Positions 9,867 through 17,727 of a stretch of DNA of 64,000 bases are shown here, piece by piece (the first letter of the stretch is position 1; every line of letters starts with the position of its first letter). The notes under the pieces were generated by a model. That model was not told where the DNA came from, made no database searches, and worked only from the letters and a program-made list of their open reading frames with translations. Location of the stretch: the NCBI GenBank assembly GCA_018377235.1, contig JAGZZT010000001.1, positions 248,001 to 312,000 of the forward strand, in the 5' to 3' direction. Source of the DNA: Clostridium sp. Its GTDB lineage: Bacteria > Bacillota > Clostridia > Lachnospirales > Lachnospiraceae. A program made the translations under genes and the position numbers.

Positions 9867-10455
9867 GTTGTCTCTCCTCTCTTGCCAGATATCTGTCCGG
9901 CGTCACAATCACGTCCATTTTTACATCGAAGGGCTCAGATGGAAGCTCTTGTTCCAGCTGAAATTCATAACATATTCCTATTTTCAGGTGTTCAGGCTCT
10001 CGTTCAAAAAAACGGTCATAATAACCGCCTCCATATCCAAGTCTTGAAAAATCCTGGCCAAAAGCCACGCCAGGCACAAGAACCGGCGCGTCCGGCTTCT
10101 TGGCTTTTCGGCAGCTCTTTACTGGTTCCGGAATTCCCATGGCGCCTGGCTCCAGGTCCTCTTTCTTGGTAATATAATAAAAATCCATATCCTTTCCCTG
10201 AACTCTCGGCACAGCCACTGCAACATTTCTGTCCCATAGTTCCTGAATCAAGACGCTTGTCCCCGCCTCACTTTGCACGCTTATATAACAATAGACGCAG
10301 CTTCCCGGCTCCCAGCTGCCCAGAGAAAGAATCTGCTCTGCCAGCTTTTGCTCCCAGTAAAGGCGTTCTTTCTCAGAAGTTTCCCTTCTCAGTTTTCTCA
10401 TTTTATTTCTGATTCTGTCTTTTGTCTCTGCCGCCTCACAGGTGTTCTGCTCCAT
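9859..10455 (-). CDS. 5-formyltetrahydrofolate cyclo-ligase
   Basis: Converts 5-formyl-THF to 5,10-methenyl-THF with ATP, recycling the storage or dead-end folate. At 198 aa it has the family length. The signature GYGGGYYDRFF is at about 148-158, preceded by DAPVLVPGVAFG. The N-terminal basic helices (RNKMRKLRRE) form the ATP/folate-binding region. It lies between a DUF896 gene and proA in one operon and overlaps proA by 8 nt. No link between folate and proline synthesis is implied beyond co-transcription. Confidence 0.93.
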   Translation of the reverse strand: MEQNTCEAAETKDRIRNKMRKLRRETSEKERLYWEQKLAEQILSLGSWEPGSCVYCYISVQSEAGTSVLIQELWDRNVAVAVPRVQGKDMDFYYITKKEDLEPGAMGIPEPVKSCRKAKKPDAPVLVPGVAFGQDFSRLGYGGGYYDRFFEREPEHLKIGICYEFQLEQELPSEPFDVKMDVIVTPDRYLAREERQHA

Positions 10456-10503
10456 ATCTGCCTCCCTGTGCCCTCCAGGGCTTCCAGCTATACTTCCTGT
10501 GTG

Positions 10504-10731
10504 TTAATGTTTACGATTCCCCACGTTTCCATCTTTCTGTCCCAAATCCGTAATACTTCCATCTTTCTCCTGAATCCGTATGCTGTTTAAGGTTCCACGC
10601 ATATTCTGACGGATCGCTTCCAAATATTCTTTTCTCAGAGCGGCCTGTTCCTCCTTCTCCTCCTCTGTCAGTCCTACAGCCTGGCTTTTATGGTAAAGCG
10701 CGTTAATTCTGTCTATCTTTTCCTGTTTCAC
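10504..10731 (-). CDS. DUF896 (UPF0291/YnzC-like) small protein
   Basis: A 75-residue cytosolic protein. It has the N-terminal helical hairpin of the family: RINALYHKSQAVGLTEEEKE followed by QAALRKEYLEAIRQNMRGTL. A variable, charged C-terminal tail follows. The Bacillus relative YnzC folds as a two-helix hairpin; the family's role is not settled. It lies 100 nt downstream of proB and 48 nt upstream of the folate cyclo-ligase gene, in the same direction. Confidence 0.88.
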   Translation of the reverse strand: MKQEKIDRINALYHKSQAVGLTEEEKEEQAALRKEYLEAIRQNMRGTLNSIRIQEKDGSITDLGQKDGNVGNRKH

Positions 10732-10830
10732 AATATCGTCCTCCTGTTTTTTCTCTGATTAGTTCAGTTTTTCTTTTCTTTTTTCTTCTTCCTGTTTTTC
10801 AGCACCTTTTATCCAGTCCGGCGCACTCGG

Positions 10831-11685
10831 TTACTTTCCCGCCTTTCTCTGCTCCAGGTAGTCGCTCAGATGAAAATTTTCGTCGCGCTTTTCTGCAAAC
10901 AAAGTTCCCTTTTCCTCTCCATTTAAGATCTCGTAGATAACGTCTAAATCTGCCGCGTTGGCAATGACCATGTCTGAGCCGCTGCCAGTGGCAATCTGAG
11001 CCGCTACCAGTTTAGCTGACATGCCTCCCGTTCCCACACTGCTGCCGGTATCCTTTCCCATGGCTAAAAGTTCCGGCGTCAGCTCCCGTACGAGAGGAAT
11101 CAGCTCCGCATCCGGGTTCTTATTGGGATCATCTGTATACATGCCGTCAATATCAGACATCAGCATCAGCACATCAGCGCCAATTAGAGCAGTCACCAGA
11201 GCTGACAGACGATCATTATCTCCAAACTGAATTTCATAGGTAGAAACTGTGTCGTTCTCATTGACAATCGGAACTGTTCCCAGCTTCAGCAGCTCGTCAA
11301 ACGTATTTCTGGCATTAAACCTGGACTCCTCATTAATCATGGTGTTCTTCGTCATAAGAATCTGAGCCGCTGTCTGGTTGTACTCAGCAAACAGCTTCTG
11401 GTACACCATCATAAGTCTGGCCTGGCCTACTGCCGCAAAAGCCTGCTTCTGAGCAATTTCCTTAGGGCGATCTGCAAATCCCAGAGCCTGACGCCCTGCT
11501 GCAATAGCGCCTGAGGAGACCAGAACCACCTCTCTCCCTTCTCCTCTTAAATCGCTGATAATGCGAACCAGCTTCTCAATTTTCCTCATATTCAGATCCC
11601 CTGTCTCTGGATGGGTTAAGGATGAGGAACCTATTTTGATAACAATTCGTTTTTTATTTTTTAAAGCTTCTCTCTCTTTTTTCAT
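10831..11685 (-). CDS. proB: Glutamate 5-kinase ProB, short form without PUA domain
   Basis: Phosphorylates glutamate to glutamyl-5-phosphate, the first step of proline synthesis. The amino-acid-kinase domain is complete, from KIGSSSLTHPETGDLN near the N-terminus through GDNDRLSALV and LMSDIDGMYTDDPN to GTGGMSAKL. It ends at 284 aa, so the C-terminal PUA domain of the 370-aa enzymes is missing. I place the start at 11685, where AGAGG lies about ten nt upstream. A longer ORF begins at 11718 inside the preceding gene. The start overlaps the stop of the COG2509 flavoprotein gene by four nt. Confidence 0.95.
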   Translation of the reverse strand: MKKEREALKNKKRIVIKIGSSSLTHPETGDLNMRKIEKLVRIISDLRGEGREVVLVSSGAIAAGRQALGFADRPKEIAQKQAFAAVGQARLMMVYQKLFAEYNQTAAQILMTKNTMINEESRFNARNTFDELLKLGTVPIVNENDTVSTYEIQFGDNDRLSALVTALIGADVLMLMSDIDGMYTDDPNKNPDAELIPLVRELTPELLAMGKDTGSSVGTGGMSAKLVAAQIATGSGSDMVIANAADLDVIYEILNGEEKGTLFAEKRDENFHLSDYLEQRKAGK

Positions 11686-13343
11686 ATCTGCGCTTCCTCT
11701 CTCTTTTTTCCCCGCCATGTCTGCTGCTCCCCACAGGATGGCTGAAACCTTCTTGCAATAGCCTCCGCCGTCTTAATCCCGTCCATAGCGGCGGAAGTAA
11801 TTCCCCCTGCGTAGCCTGCTCCCTCTCCGCATGGGTAAAGCCCCTTTACACTGCTCTCCATAGTCTCTCCCCGGCCAATCCGAAGCGGTGAAGAGGTCCT
11901 GCTTTCTACCCCGGCCAAAATGGCGTCATACCGGTCAAATCCCCGTATCATGCCGCCAAAAGCTTCGATTCCCTCCTTCACAGAACAGCAGACAGCTTCC
12001 GGAAGTACCTGGTTCAAATCGGCAAAAGCCGTTTTTCCACAGAAAGCCGGCTCCACATCTCCAAACTGGCTGCTCTTTTGCTTCTTTTTAAAATCTCCGT
12101 ACAGCTGAACAGGAATCCTGCCTTCTCCCGCCCTGTAGGCCAGCTCCTCCAGATGCCTCTGGAAAGCAATGCCCCCCATGGCTGTCATTTCCGGAAAATC
12201 CTCAGGAGTCACCGTGACAATTAAAGCGCTGTTAGCGTTGATTCCATTTCTGGCGTGATTGCTCATGCCGTTTACTGCCAGGCGTCCAGGCTCCGAAGAA
12301 GCATTGACTACGAAACCGCCCGGGCACATACAGAAGGAATAGACACCTCTTTGATTTGACGTCTGGCGGGTTACCTTATAAGGGGCAGCTCCCAGAATCC
12401 CTGGATCCTCCATTCCGTACTGGGACAGGTTAATCTGCTTCTGAGGATGCTGGATTCTAAGCCCTACCGCAAAGGCCTTAGCTTCCATGAAAATTCCTTT
12501 TTCAAATAAGGTTTTAAACGTATCCCTGGCGCTGTGCCCCACAGCCAGAACTACAGCCCTTGCCGGCAGAACCTCCTCTCCCCTCTCTGGATGTTCTGTT
12601 TTCACAGCCTTCACCATTCCGTCCCGGACCACCAGATCAACTGCCTTTGTGCGAAAGCGCACCTCTCCTCCCAGAGAACGAATCTCCTCTCTCAGGCGCT
12701 TGACCACACAGCTCAAAACATCCGTTCCTACATGGGGCTTGCTGGAATAAAGAATGGACTCGTCAGCTCCCGCCTCTGTAAGGATTTTCAGCACCTCTGT
12801 ATTTCTGCCGGAAACGTCCTTCACCAGAGTATTCAGCTTTCCGTCTGAAAAGGTTCCCGCCCCTCCCTCTCCGAACTGGACGTTTGACTCCGGATTCAAG
12901 ACTCCGCTTTCCCAGAAATGCCTCACCTGTTCTGTTCTTGTGTCCACGTCTGCGCCCCGCTCCAAAATAATCGGACAAAAGCCCGCCCTTGCAAGCATCA
13001 GACCGCAGAACAGTCCCGCAGGGCCGAAGCCGATAATGACCGGTCTCTCTGTCAGGCGCTCTGCCCCGGCCTCAGGTTTCGGAAACTGGTACCTCTTTTC
13101 CTGTACAGTTAAAATATTGGGACTTTTCGCCCGCTTCACCGCAGAAGTCTCATTTCCCTCTATCTGGATATCCACTGCATATATGTAGAGCAGCTCTCCT
13201 TTTTTTCTGGCGTCTATGGATTGGCGCCTGATAGTCAGACTTTTAATTTTCTCCTGAGGAACTTTTAAAAGCTTTGCCGCTTTTTTTATCAAATCCTGCT
13301 TCCCATGATCCACAGGAAGCTTCAGCTGATTGATTCGTATCAT
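11682..13343 (-). CDS. FAD-dependent dehydrogenase, COG2509 family
   Basis: An uncharacterised flavoprotein of 553 aa. A dinucleotide-binding motif (PVIIGFGPAGLFCGLMLARA) lies near residue 95, after an N-terminal region of about 90 residues resembling the family's small alpha/beta domain. GEGGAGTFSDGKLNT and the C-terminal GEGAGYAGGITSAAMDG, which closes the FAD site, are both present. I placed the start at the ATG at 13343, preceded by GGAGGGAGATAGG. The open frame continues 74 codons upstream, but that part overlaps the BaiN-like gene in another frame and is not coding. Substrate unknown. Confidence 0.87.
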   Translation of the reverse strand: MIRINQLKLPVDHGKQDLIKKAAKLLKVPQEKIKSLTIRRQSIDARKKGELLYIYAVDIQIEGNETSAVKRAKSPNILTVQEKRYQFPKPEAGAERLTERPVIIGFGPAGLFCGLMLARAGFCPIILERGADVDTRTEQVRHFWESGVLNPESNVQFGEGGAGTFSDGKLNTLVKDVSGRNTEVLKILTEAGADESILYSSKPHVGTDVLSCVVKRLREEIRSLGGEVRFRTKAVDLVVRDGMVKAVKTEHPERGEEVLPARAVVLAVGHSARDTFKTLFEKGIFMEAKAFAVGLRIQHPQKQINLSQYGMEDPGILGAAPYKVTRQTSNQRGVYSFCMCPGGFVVNASSEPGRLAVNGMSNHARNGINANSALIVTVTPEDFPEMTAMGGIAFQRHLEELAYRAGEGRIPVQLYGDFKKKQKSSQFGDVEPAFCGKTAFADLNQVLPEAVCCSVKEGIEAFGGMIRGFDRYDAILAGVESRTSSPLRIGRGETMESSVKGLYPCGEGAGYAGGITSAAMDGIKTAEAIARRFQPSCGEQQTWRGKKREEAQI

Positions 13344-13344
13344 C

Positions 13345-14583
13345 CTATCTCCCTCCATGAATGCCTGCCAGCGCTCCTGTGCTCCAGGCCCACTGCAGGT
13401 TGTAGCCTCCGCAGATACCATCCACATCCAGCAGCTCGCCGGCCAGGTACAGGCCTTTTCTCTTTTTCGATTCCATAGTGCGGGGATCCACCTCCCGCAC
13501 ATCCACGCCGCCGCAGCAGACCTGAGCGTTCGCAAAGGGATTTGTCTCCGTAATCTCCGTCTCAAACTGCTTGATCAGACGCGCCAGCTCAGACAGCTGT
13601 TTTTCTGTCAAATCAGAGACTTTTCCATTTGCAGAGATCCCTGCCAGGCGAAGAAATAAAAGAGCCAGTTTTTTATTAAACCACCCGGTAAAGAAGCCCT
13701 CCGCGCACCTCTCTCCCAGAAGCTGCCTGCGTTCCCTGAGAAAGCGCCCCAGCTCTCTCCTGTCAAGCTCCGGATAAAAATCGATCACCGCCTTCACCTT
13801 CATTTCCCGGGACAGGGCCTCAGAGGCGAAGCGGCTCACCTGAAACACAGGAATTCCTGATATTCCATAGTCTGTCAGCTGCAGTTCCCCCTGGTCGGAA
13901 GCCAGCTTCTTTCCATCTGCCCAGATGCTCACGCAGGCGTCTGCCCGGACGCCGGAAACCTGTTTGAAAAATGTTTCCCGGCAGCGAAGCTGAACCAGGG
14001 CGGGAAGGGGATGGATCATCCTGTGCCCCAGCTTTTTCGCAAGCGCGTAGCCGCTTCCATCAGAACCAGTAGAAGGAGCTGCCTTAGAGCCTGCTGCCAG
14101 AATTACAGCATCCGCATAAAAGCGTCCTTTCTCACAGGAAACCAGCCACTCCTGTTTTCCATCTTTTCTGAAGTCCGGCGCTGTAATCGTCTCGCTGCCG
14201 CACTCTGTTACAATTTTCACTCCCAGCCGGGACAGTTCCTCCCGCAGGGCATCCAGAACTGAAGATGCCTGGCCGGAAGCCGGGTAAAGATAGCCGCTTT
14301 TATCCTTTAAAACGATTCCCAGATCCTCAAAAAAAGTCTCCGCGTCCGGCTCTCCAAACCAGCTTAAAACCTCCATAGGAAACTCTGGCACACTGCTTCG
14401 GTAGCATGACGCATCCATCCGGCGGTTCGTCAAATTGCATTTTCCATTGCCTGTAGATAAAATTTTTTTTCCAACTCGATCCATATGTTCCAGAAGCGTA
14501 ACCTGGGCTCCCTGTCTGGCTGCAAAAATCGCCGCTGTCATGCCGGAAGCTCCGCCCCCTATGATAATCACACGTTTTGACAT
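13345..14583 (-). CDS. BaiN/YhiN-type NAD(P)/FAD-dependent oxidoreductase (HI0933 family)
   Basis: A 412-aa flavoprotein of COG2081. The FAD motif VIIIGGGASGMTAAIFAARQ starts at residue 5. The family signature GNGKCNLTN follows near residue 46, and GGVDVREVDPRTMESK with GLYLAGELLDVDG near the C-terminus. A member from Clostridium scindens (BaiN) has been linked to secondary bile acid formation, but relatives occur in bacteria without that pathway and no other bai gene is visible here. The start at 14583 has AGGAGA upstream. It is the first gene of the operon to proA and has a promoter with a palindrome at its start site. Confidence 0.88.
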   Translation of the reverse strand: MSKRVIIIGGGASGMTAAIFAARQGAQVTLLEHMDRVGKKILSTGNGKCNLTNRRMDASCYRSSVPEFPMEVLSWFGEPDAETFFEDLGIVLKDKSGYLYPASGQASSVLDALREELSRLGVKIVTECGSETITAPDFRKDGKQEWLVSCEKGRFYADAVILAAGSKAAPSTGSDGSGYALAKKLGHRMIHPLPALVQLRCRETFFKQVSGVRADACVSIWADGKKLASDQGELQLTDYGISGIPVFQVSRFASEALSREMKVKAVIDFYPELDRRELGRFLRERRQLLGERCAEGFFTGWFNKKLALLFLRLAGISANGKVSDLTEKQLSELARLIKQFETEITETNPFANAQVCCGGVDVREVDPRTMESKKRKGLYLAGELLDVDGICGGYNLQWAWSTGALAGIHGGR

Positions 14584-14644
14584 GCAAATTCTCCTGTCTG
14601 TATTCAGCCCTCTCAGACTGCATTTTTTCCGCTGGCACAATTAA

Positions 14645-14667
14645 AGCGTCAGTATATCACTGACGCT
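14645..14667 (-). promoter_or_regulatory. Palindromic operator candidate at the transcription start of the BaiN-like operon
   Basis: AGCGTCAGT (14645-14653) and ACTGACGCT (14659-14667) form a perfect 9-bp inverted repeat with a 5-nt centre. The repeat directly abuts the -10 hexamer at 14668, so the predicted start site (about 14661) lies inside it. This is a typical position for a repressor site. It could also act as a terminator for the upstream BofC-like gene, but only TTTAATT follows. Confidence 0.55.
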
Positions 14668-14696
14668 AGTATACATGAACAGAAAAAAAAGTTCAA
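14668..14696 (-). promoter_or_regulatory. Sigma-A promoter of the BaiN-like to proA operon
   Basis: The minus strand shows TTGAAC (14691-14696), a 17-nt spacer and TATACT (14668-14673). The first start codon, at 14583, is about 78 nt downstream of the predicted start site. It lies in the 122-nt gap after the BofC-like gene. Confidence 0.7.
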
Positions 14697-14704
14697 TTTA
14701 AAAT

Positions 14705-15202
14705 TTAACTGGTGTAGGACTCCAGATAATTAAACACCTCCATCATCGAAGAAAACCATAACCCATCCAGCAGCCGTTCCTGCTCTGCAAGGGGAAACTC
14801 TGACAGAGGCATGTGGGTATCCAGACAGATGGAGTTCCTGTCCTTTGCAAACACAAGCAGGAATCCGTTTTCTGATACAAGGCAGTAGCTCTCCTCCTGG
14901 GATTTTACCTGCCTGGCAGGAATTCCTACGGTCAGATCTGTTTTCTGAGTCCTTTCGGTCTCTGTTCCTGACTCTGTTTTTCCTTTTCCCTCAAGGGAAA
15001 TGTTCCCTGCTGTTTCTCTGCCTTTCACTTTCTCTGCCCTGTAGTGTTCCTCCACTGTTTCCGCATCCGCTGTTTCCTGGGGAAGGGTTTTTCCCCTGTC
15101 TTCCTTTCCCGCAAATACCAAAATAAGCGCCGTACACACGGCCAAAACAGACACGCCAGCCAGAACTAAGAGCGTTCTGCTTCTGCTGCTATATTGTTCC
15201 AT
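14705..15202 (-). CDS. Membrane-anchored protein with BofC-like C-terminal domain
   Basis: A 165-aa protein with one N-terminal membrane segment (residues 9-30, LLVLAGVSVLAVCTALILVF). A charged, variable linker of about 65 residues follows. The compact C-terminal domain (about 100-165) contains YCLVSENGFLLVF, the DTHMPLSEFPLAEQERLLDG pattern and a final FNYLESYTS. That end matches what I remember of the BofC C-terminal domain in clostridial hypothetical proteins; in Bacillus, BofC controls forespore signalling through SpoIVB. Its neighbours are sporulation genes. Its ribosome binding site lies in a hairpin arm. Functional assignment is tentative. Confidence 0.6.
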   Translation of the reverse strand: MEQYSSRSRTLLVLAGVSVLAVCTALILVFAGKEDRGKTLPQETADAETVEEHYRAEKVKGRETAGNISLEGKGKTESGTETERTQKTDLTVGIPARQVKSQEESYCLVSENGFLLVFAKDRNSICLDTHMPLSEFPLAEQERLLDGLWFSSMMEVFNYLESYTS

Positions 15203-15210
15203 GAAAAAAA

Positions 15211-15243
15211 TCCCTCCTTATCGGTAGTATCCGTCAGGAGGGA
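15211..15243 (-). terminator. Hairpin between the flippase and BofC-like genes, with the SD in its 3' arm
   Basis: On the minus strand TCCCTCC (15237-15243) pairs with GGAGGGA (15211-15217), with an inner CGG/CCG pairing. It is followed by TTTTTTT, giving the form of an intrinsic terminator. The GGAGGGA arm is also the ribosome binding site of the gene starting at 15202. Confidence 0.7.
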
Positions 15244-15260
15244 ACTTTTTAAACACATTT

Positions 15261-17219
15261 TTAAAAAAGATGGAATTTCCGCCCAAGGGCAATCACTTTC
15301 GTGCCGCCTGGCATAGACCGAAGCTCTGACTGCTCCACACCTCCAAGCTTTAAAAGAAGGCAGCCGTAGACAGCTGCACCTGCACACACTGCCAGAATCG
15401 TAGCCGCCGTACTGTTCTTAAAAAGCAGAAGCAGGCCCTTATAACTTCCGTAGGCAGCCGCTCCCATCACCGCCGATGCTGCTGCCGGAATAAGAAAGGT
15501 CCGCTTAAACTCCTGTCTGTAGCGCAGATGCCTTCTGATAGCCAGTCCATTTAAAAAGCAGATAATCAGAGCGAACAGGATATTGGCATACAGCACACTG
15601 TAAATTCCCCAATGAAAGCCCATAAGCATCACATACAGAGCCGCCACGTGAAGCACCAGAGCAATGGCCGCGTTCCGCACCGGAATATTCATATGGCTCA
15701 ATCCCTGTAAAATAGCATTGGTCACAGTAGACAAGGATAAAAATACAATAGCCGAGGAACCGCAGATCATCATCTGAACCGCCTGAGCCGTATCTCCGCT
15801 GTGAAAAAGAAGACGGTTTACCGGCTCTGCCAGAACCGTCAGGCCCACAGCAGCAGGAATCGCAATTATCATGGAAAAACGAATCGCCATCCCCGTCTTC
15901 CTCTTAGCCTCCTGTCTCTCCTTTTTTGCCACTGCCGCTGCCAGCGATGGAATCAGGGAGGAGGACAGAGCGTTAGCCATAGCCAGAGGTACATGGACCA
16001 GAAGCAGATACTTATTATTGTAAATACCCCAGAGAGCCAAAAACTCCTCTCCCTGCCCCAGAGCATCCATTCCATAAGCCATAATGCTGTTGTCCAGAAC
16101 AGCATTAATATTATAGACGGCAGAGCTTAAAATAACCGGCAGAACCGTCAAAGCGAAGGATCTTGAAATATGGCCGTAGGATTCTTTTCTGCCCTTTCGA
16201 TCTTTTCTGGCGCGCTTTTTCATCACTGGCCAATAGACGGCAAATAAAAATATCATAAAGAGCAGCGCTGTCAGAGCGCCTGCTCCCGTTCCGATGGTGC
16301 CTCCAGCCGCTCCGAAAGCCTCCGGATATCCCGTTGTCTCAAAGACGCGGTTGGAATCCAGTCCCACTTTAAATAAAAGGCCTGCTGCCGTCACGCTGAT
16401 CACTGCGTTCACTACCTGCTCGAAAATCTGAGAGAATGCAGTGGGAACCATCGTTCCATGGCCCTGAAAGTATCCCCGCAGCACGCCCAGGTAGGCCATC
16501 ACCCAAATGGTAGGAGCCAGAGTCTTTAATGCGTACACGCAGAAAGGTGTCATAAACACCTTGTCCGCAAAAAAATCGCCAAAATACCACACTGCTGTAC
16601 AAGCCAGCCCTCCGGCTGCGGTAGCGTATACCAGAGCTGCCCAGAGCACTCTGGAAGCATTTCTGAACTCTCCCCTGGCCAGCCTTGCTGAAACCATCTT
16701 TGAGACAGCCAAAGGGAGACTGTAAGAGGAAAGAATCAGGACAATATTGTAAACATTAAATGCAGTCGAATAATAACCCATGCCCTCGTCCCCGATAATA
16801 TTCGTCATAGGGATCCGGTACATCAGGCCAATCAAACGGACAATGATGCCGGCCACAGCAAGGATCGTGCCCTGAATCACAAAATTTCCTGTCTTTTTTC
16901 CAGCTCTTTTTCCCGTATGTCCGCCCACATTCTTTCCAGATCTTTTCTGCTGCTGTTCCGGCCGTTTCTGCTGCGTCTTCGCAGCAGGCCTCTGCCGCCG
17001 TCCAGCCACTTTTCCCGCAGGGCCTGTAGCAGTCACAGCCAGCTCTCGCCCAGTCTTCTCCTGCCTGTTTTTCTGCTTTCCAGGTGTTTTAAGAGGCGGT
17101 GCAGACGGACGTTCCGATGGAGAAGCAGTATCAAACGCATCCTGAAGATCCTCAAGTGTCAAAACCCTCCGCTCCGGCTGCCGTTTTCCCGCCCCTCTTC
17201 GTCTCATTCTTCCATTCAT
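15261..17219 (-). CDS. MurJ/SpoVB-type polysaccharide or lipid II flippase with long basic N-terminus
   Basis: A 652-aa multi-pass membrane protein of the MVF/MATE-like polysaccharide transporter family, close to SpoVB and MurJ. It probably flips a lipid-linked wall precursor, perhaps during cortex synthesis. Residues 1-112 are hydrophilic and rich in Lys, Arg, Gln and Pro. The first membrane segment starts at NFVIQGTILAVAGIIVRLIG (about 113-132), followed by MYRIPMTNIIGDEGMGYYS, the conserved start of this family. About 14 hydrophobic segments follow. AGGCGG is six nt before the start. The gene begins 11 nt after ybeY ends. Confidence 0.85.
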   Translation of the reverse strand: MNGRMRRRGAGKRQPERRVLTLEDLQDAFDTASPSERPSAPPLKTPGKQKNRQEKTGRELAVTATGPAGKVAGRRQRPAAKTQQKRPEQQQKRSGKNVGGHTGKRAGKKTGNFVIQGTILAVAGIIVRLIGLMYRIPMTNIIGDEGMGYYSTAFNVYNIVLILSSYSLPLAVSKMVSARLARGEFRNASRVLWAALVYATAAGGLACTAVWYFGDFFADKVFMTPFCVYALKTLAPTIWVMAYLGVLRGYFQGHGTMVPTAFSQIFEQVVNAVISVTAAGLLFKVGLDSNRVFETTGYPEAFGAAGGTIGTGAGALTALLFMIFLFAVYWPVMKKRARKDRKGRKESYGHISRSFALTVLPVILSSAVYNINAVLDNSIMAYGMDALGQGEEFLALWGIYNNKYLLLVHVPLAMANALSSSLIPSLAAAVAKKERQEAKRKTGMAIRFSMIIAIPAAVGLTVLAEPVNRLLFHSGDTAQAVQMMICGSSAIVFLSLSTVTNAILQGLSHMNIPVRNAAIALVLHVAALYVMLMGFHWGIYSVLYANILFALIICFLNGLAIRRHLRYRQEFKRTFLIPAAASAVMGAAAYGSYKGLLLLFKNSTAATILAVCAGAAVYGCLLLKLGGVEQSELRSMPGGTKVIALGRKFHLF

Positions 17220-17229
17220 AGAGAACCGC

Positions 17230-17727
17230 CTATCTGGTGTAGCCCTTAAGGCTTAAAATCTCTTCCTGCTTTTTCTCCATCACAAGGCGTTCATTCTCCT
17301 CCATGTGATCATAACCGCATAAGTGAAGCATGCTGTGAGCTGTTAAAAATGCCAGCTCTCTGGTCTGAGAATGGCCGTACTTCTCCGCCTGTTCCTCCAC
17401 CTTGTCCACAGAAATTACAATATCACCCAGCAGAAGCTCTCCTGTCTCCAGGTTAAAATAGTCCTCTGCCATGTCTTCCAGGCGCTCGAAATCAGAAGGG
17501 GTTTCATAGTCTCCCATAGGAAATGAAAGTACATCCGTAGCCCTGTCGATGCCTCTGAATTCCTGATTAATCCGATGAATTTCCTCATCATCCGTCAGAA
17601 GCACATTCACCTCTGCCTCATAAGGACATTTTTCATAGTCCAATGCAGCTGTTACAACTTCCCGAATAATCTCCTCATAGGGAAGATTCAGCTTTTTCTC
17701 TGCCTCGTATTCAATATTAATCGTCAT
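17230..17727 (-). CDS. ybeY: Endoribonuclease YbeY (16S rRNA maturation)
   Basis: Zinc-dependent single-strand endoribonuclease needed for 16S rRNA 3' processing and ribosome quality control. The 165-aa protein has the defining H-x3-H-x5-H motif (HSMLHLCGYDH, about residue 128) and the upstream DRATDVLSFPM motif. I place the start at the ATG at 17727; the frame extends further back, but only into phoH, which overlaps the start by 11 nt. Pairing phoH with ybeY is a widespread arrangement. Confidence 0.95.
   Translation of the reverse strand: MTINIEYEAEKKLNLPYEEIIREVVTAALDYEKCPYEAEVNVLLTDDEEIHRINQEFRGIDRATDVLSFPMGDYETPSDFERLEDMAEDYFNLETGELLLGDIVISVDKVEEQAEKYGHSQTRELAFLTAHSMLHLCGYDHMEENERLVMEKKQEEILSLKGYTR

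Noticed and set aside
13344..13565. 74-residue N-terminal extension of the COG2509 flavoprotein
   Set aside because: It overlaps the conserved C-terminus of the BaiN-like gene in another frame, while a strong ribosome binding site supports the start at 13343.
13345..14583. Evidence of bile acid 7-dehydroxylation (BaiN homologue)
   Set aside because: No baiB, baiCD, baiE, baiA, baiF, baiG, baiH or baiI gene is in the window, and the BaiN/YhiN family is widespread without that pathway.
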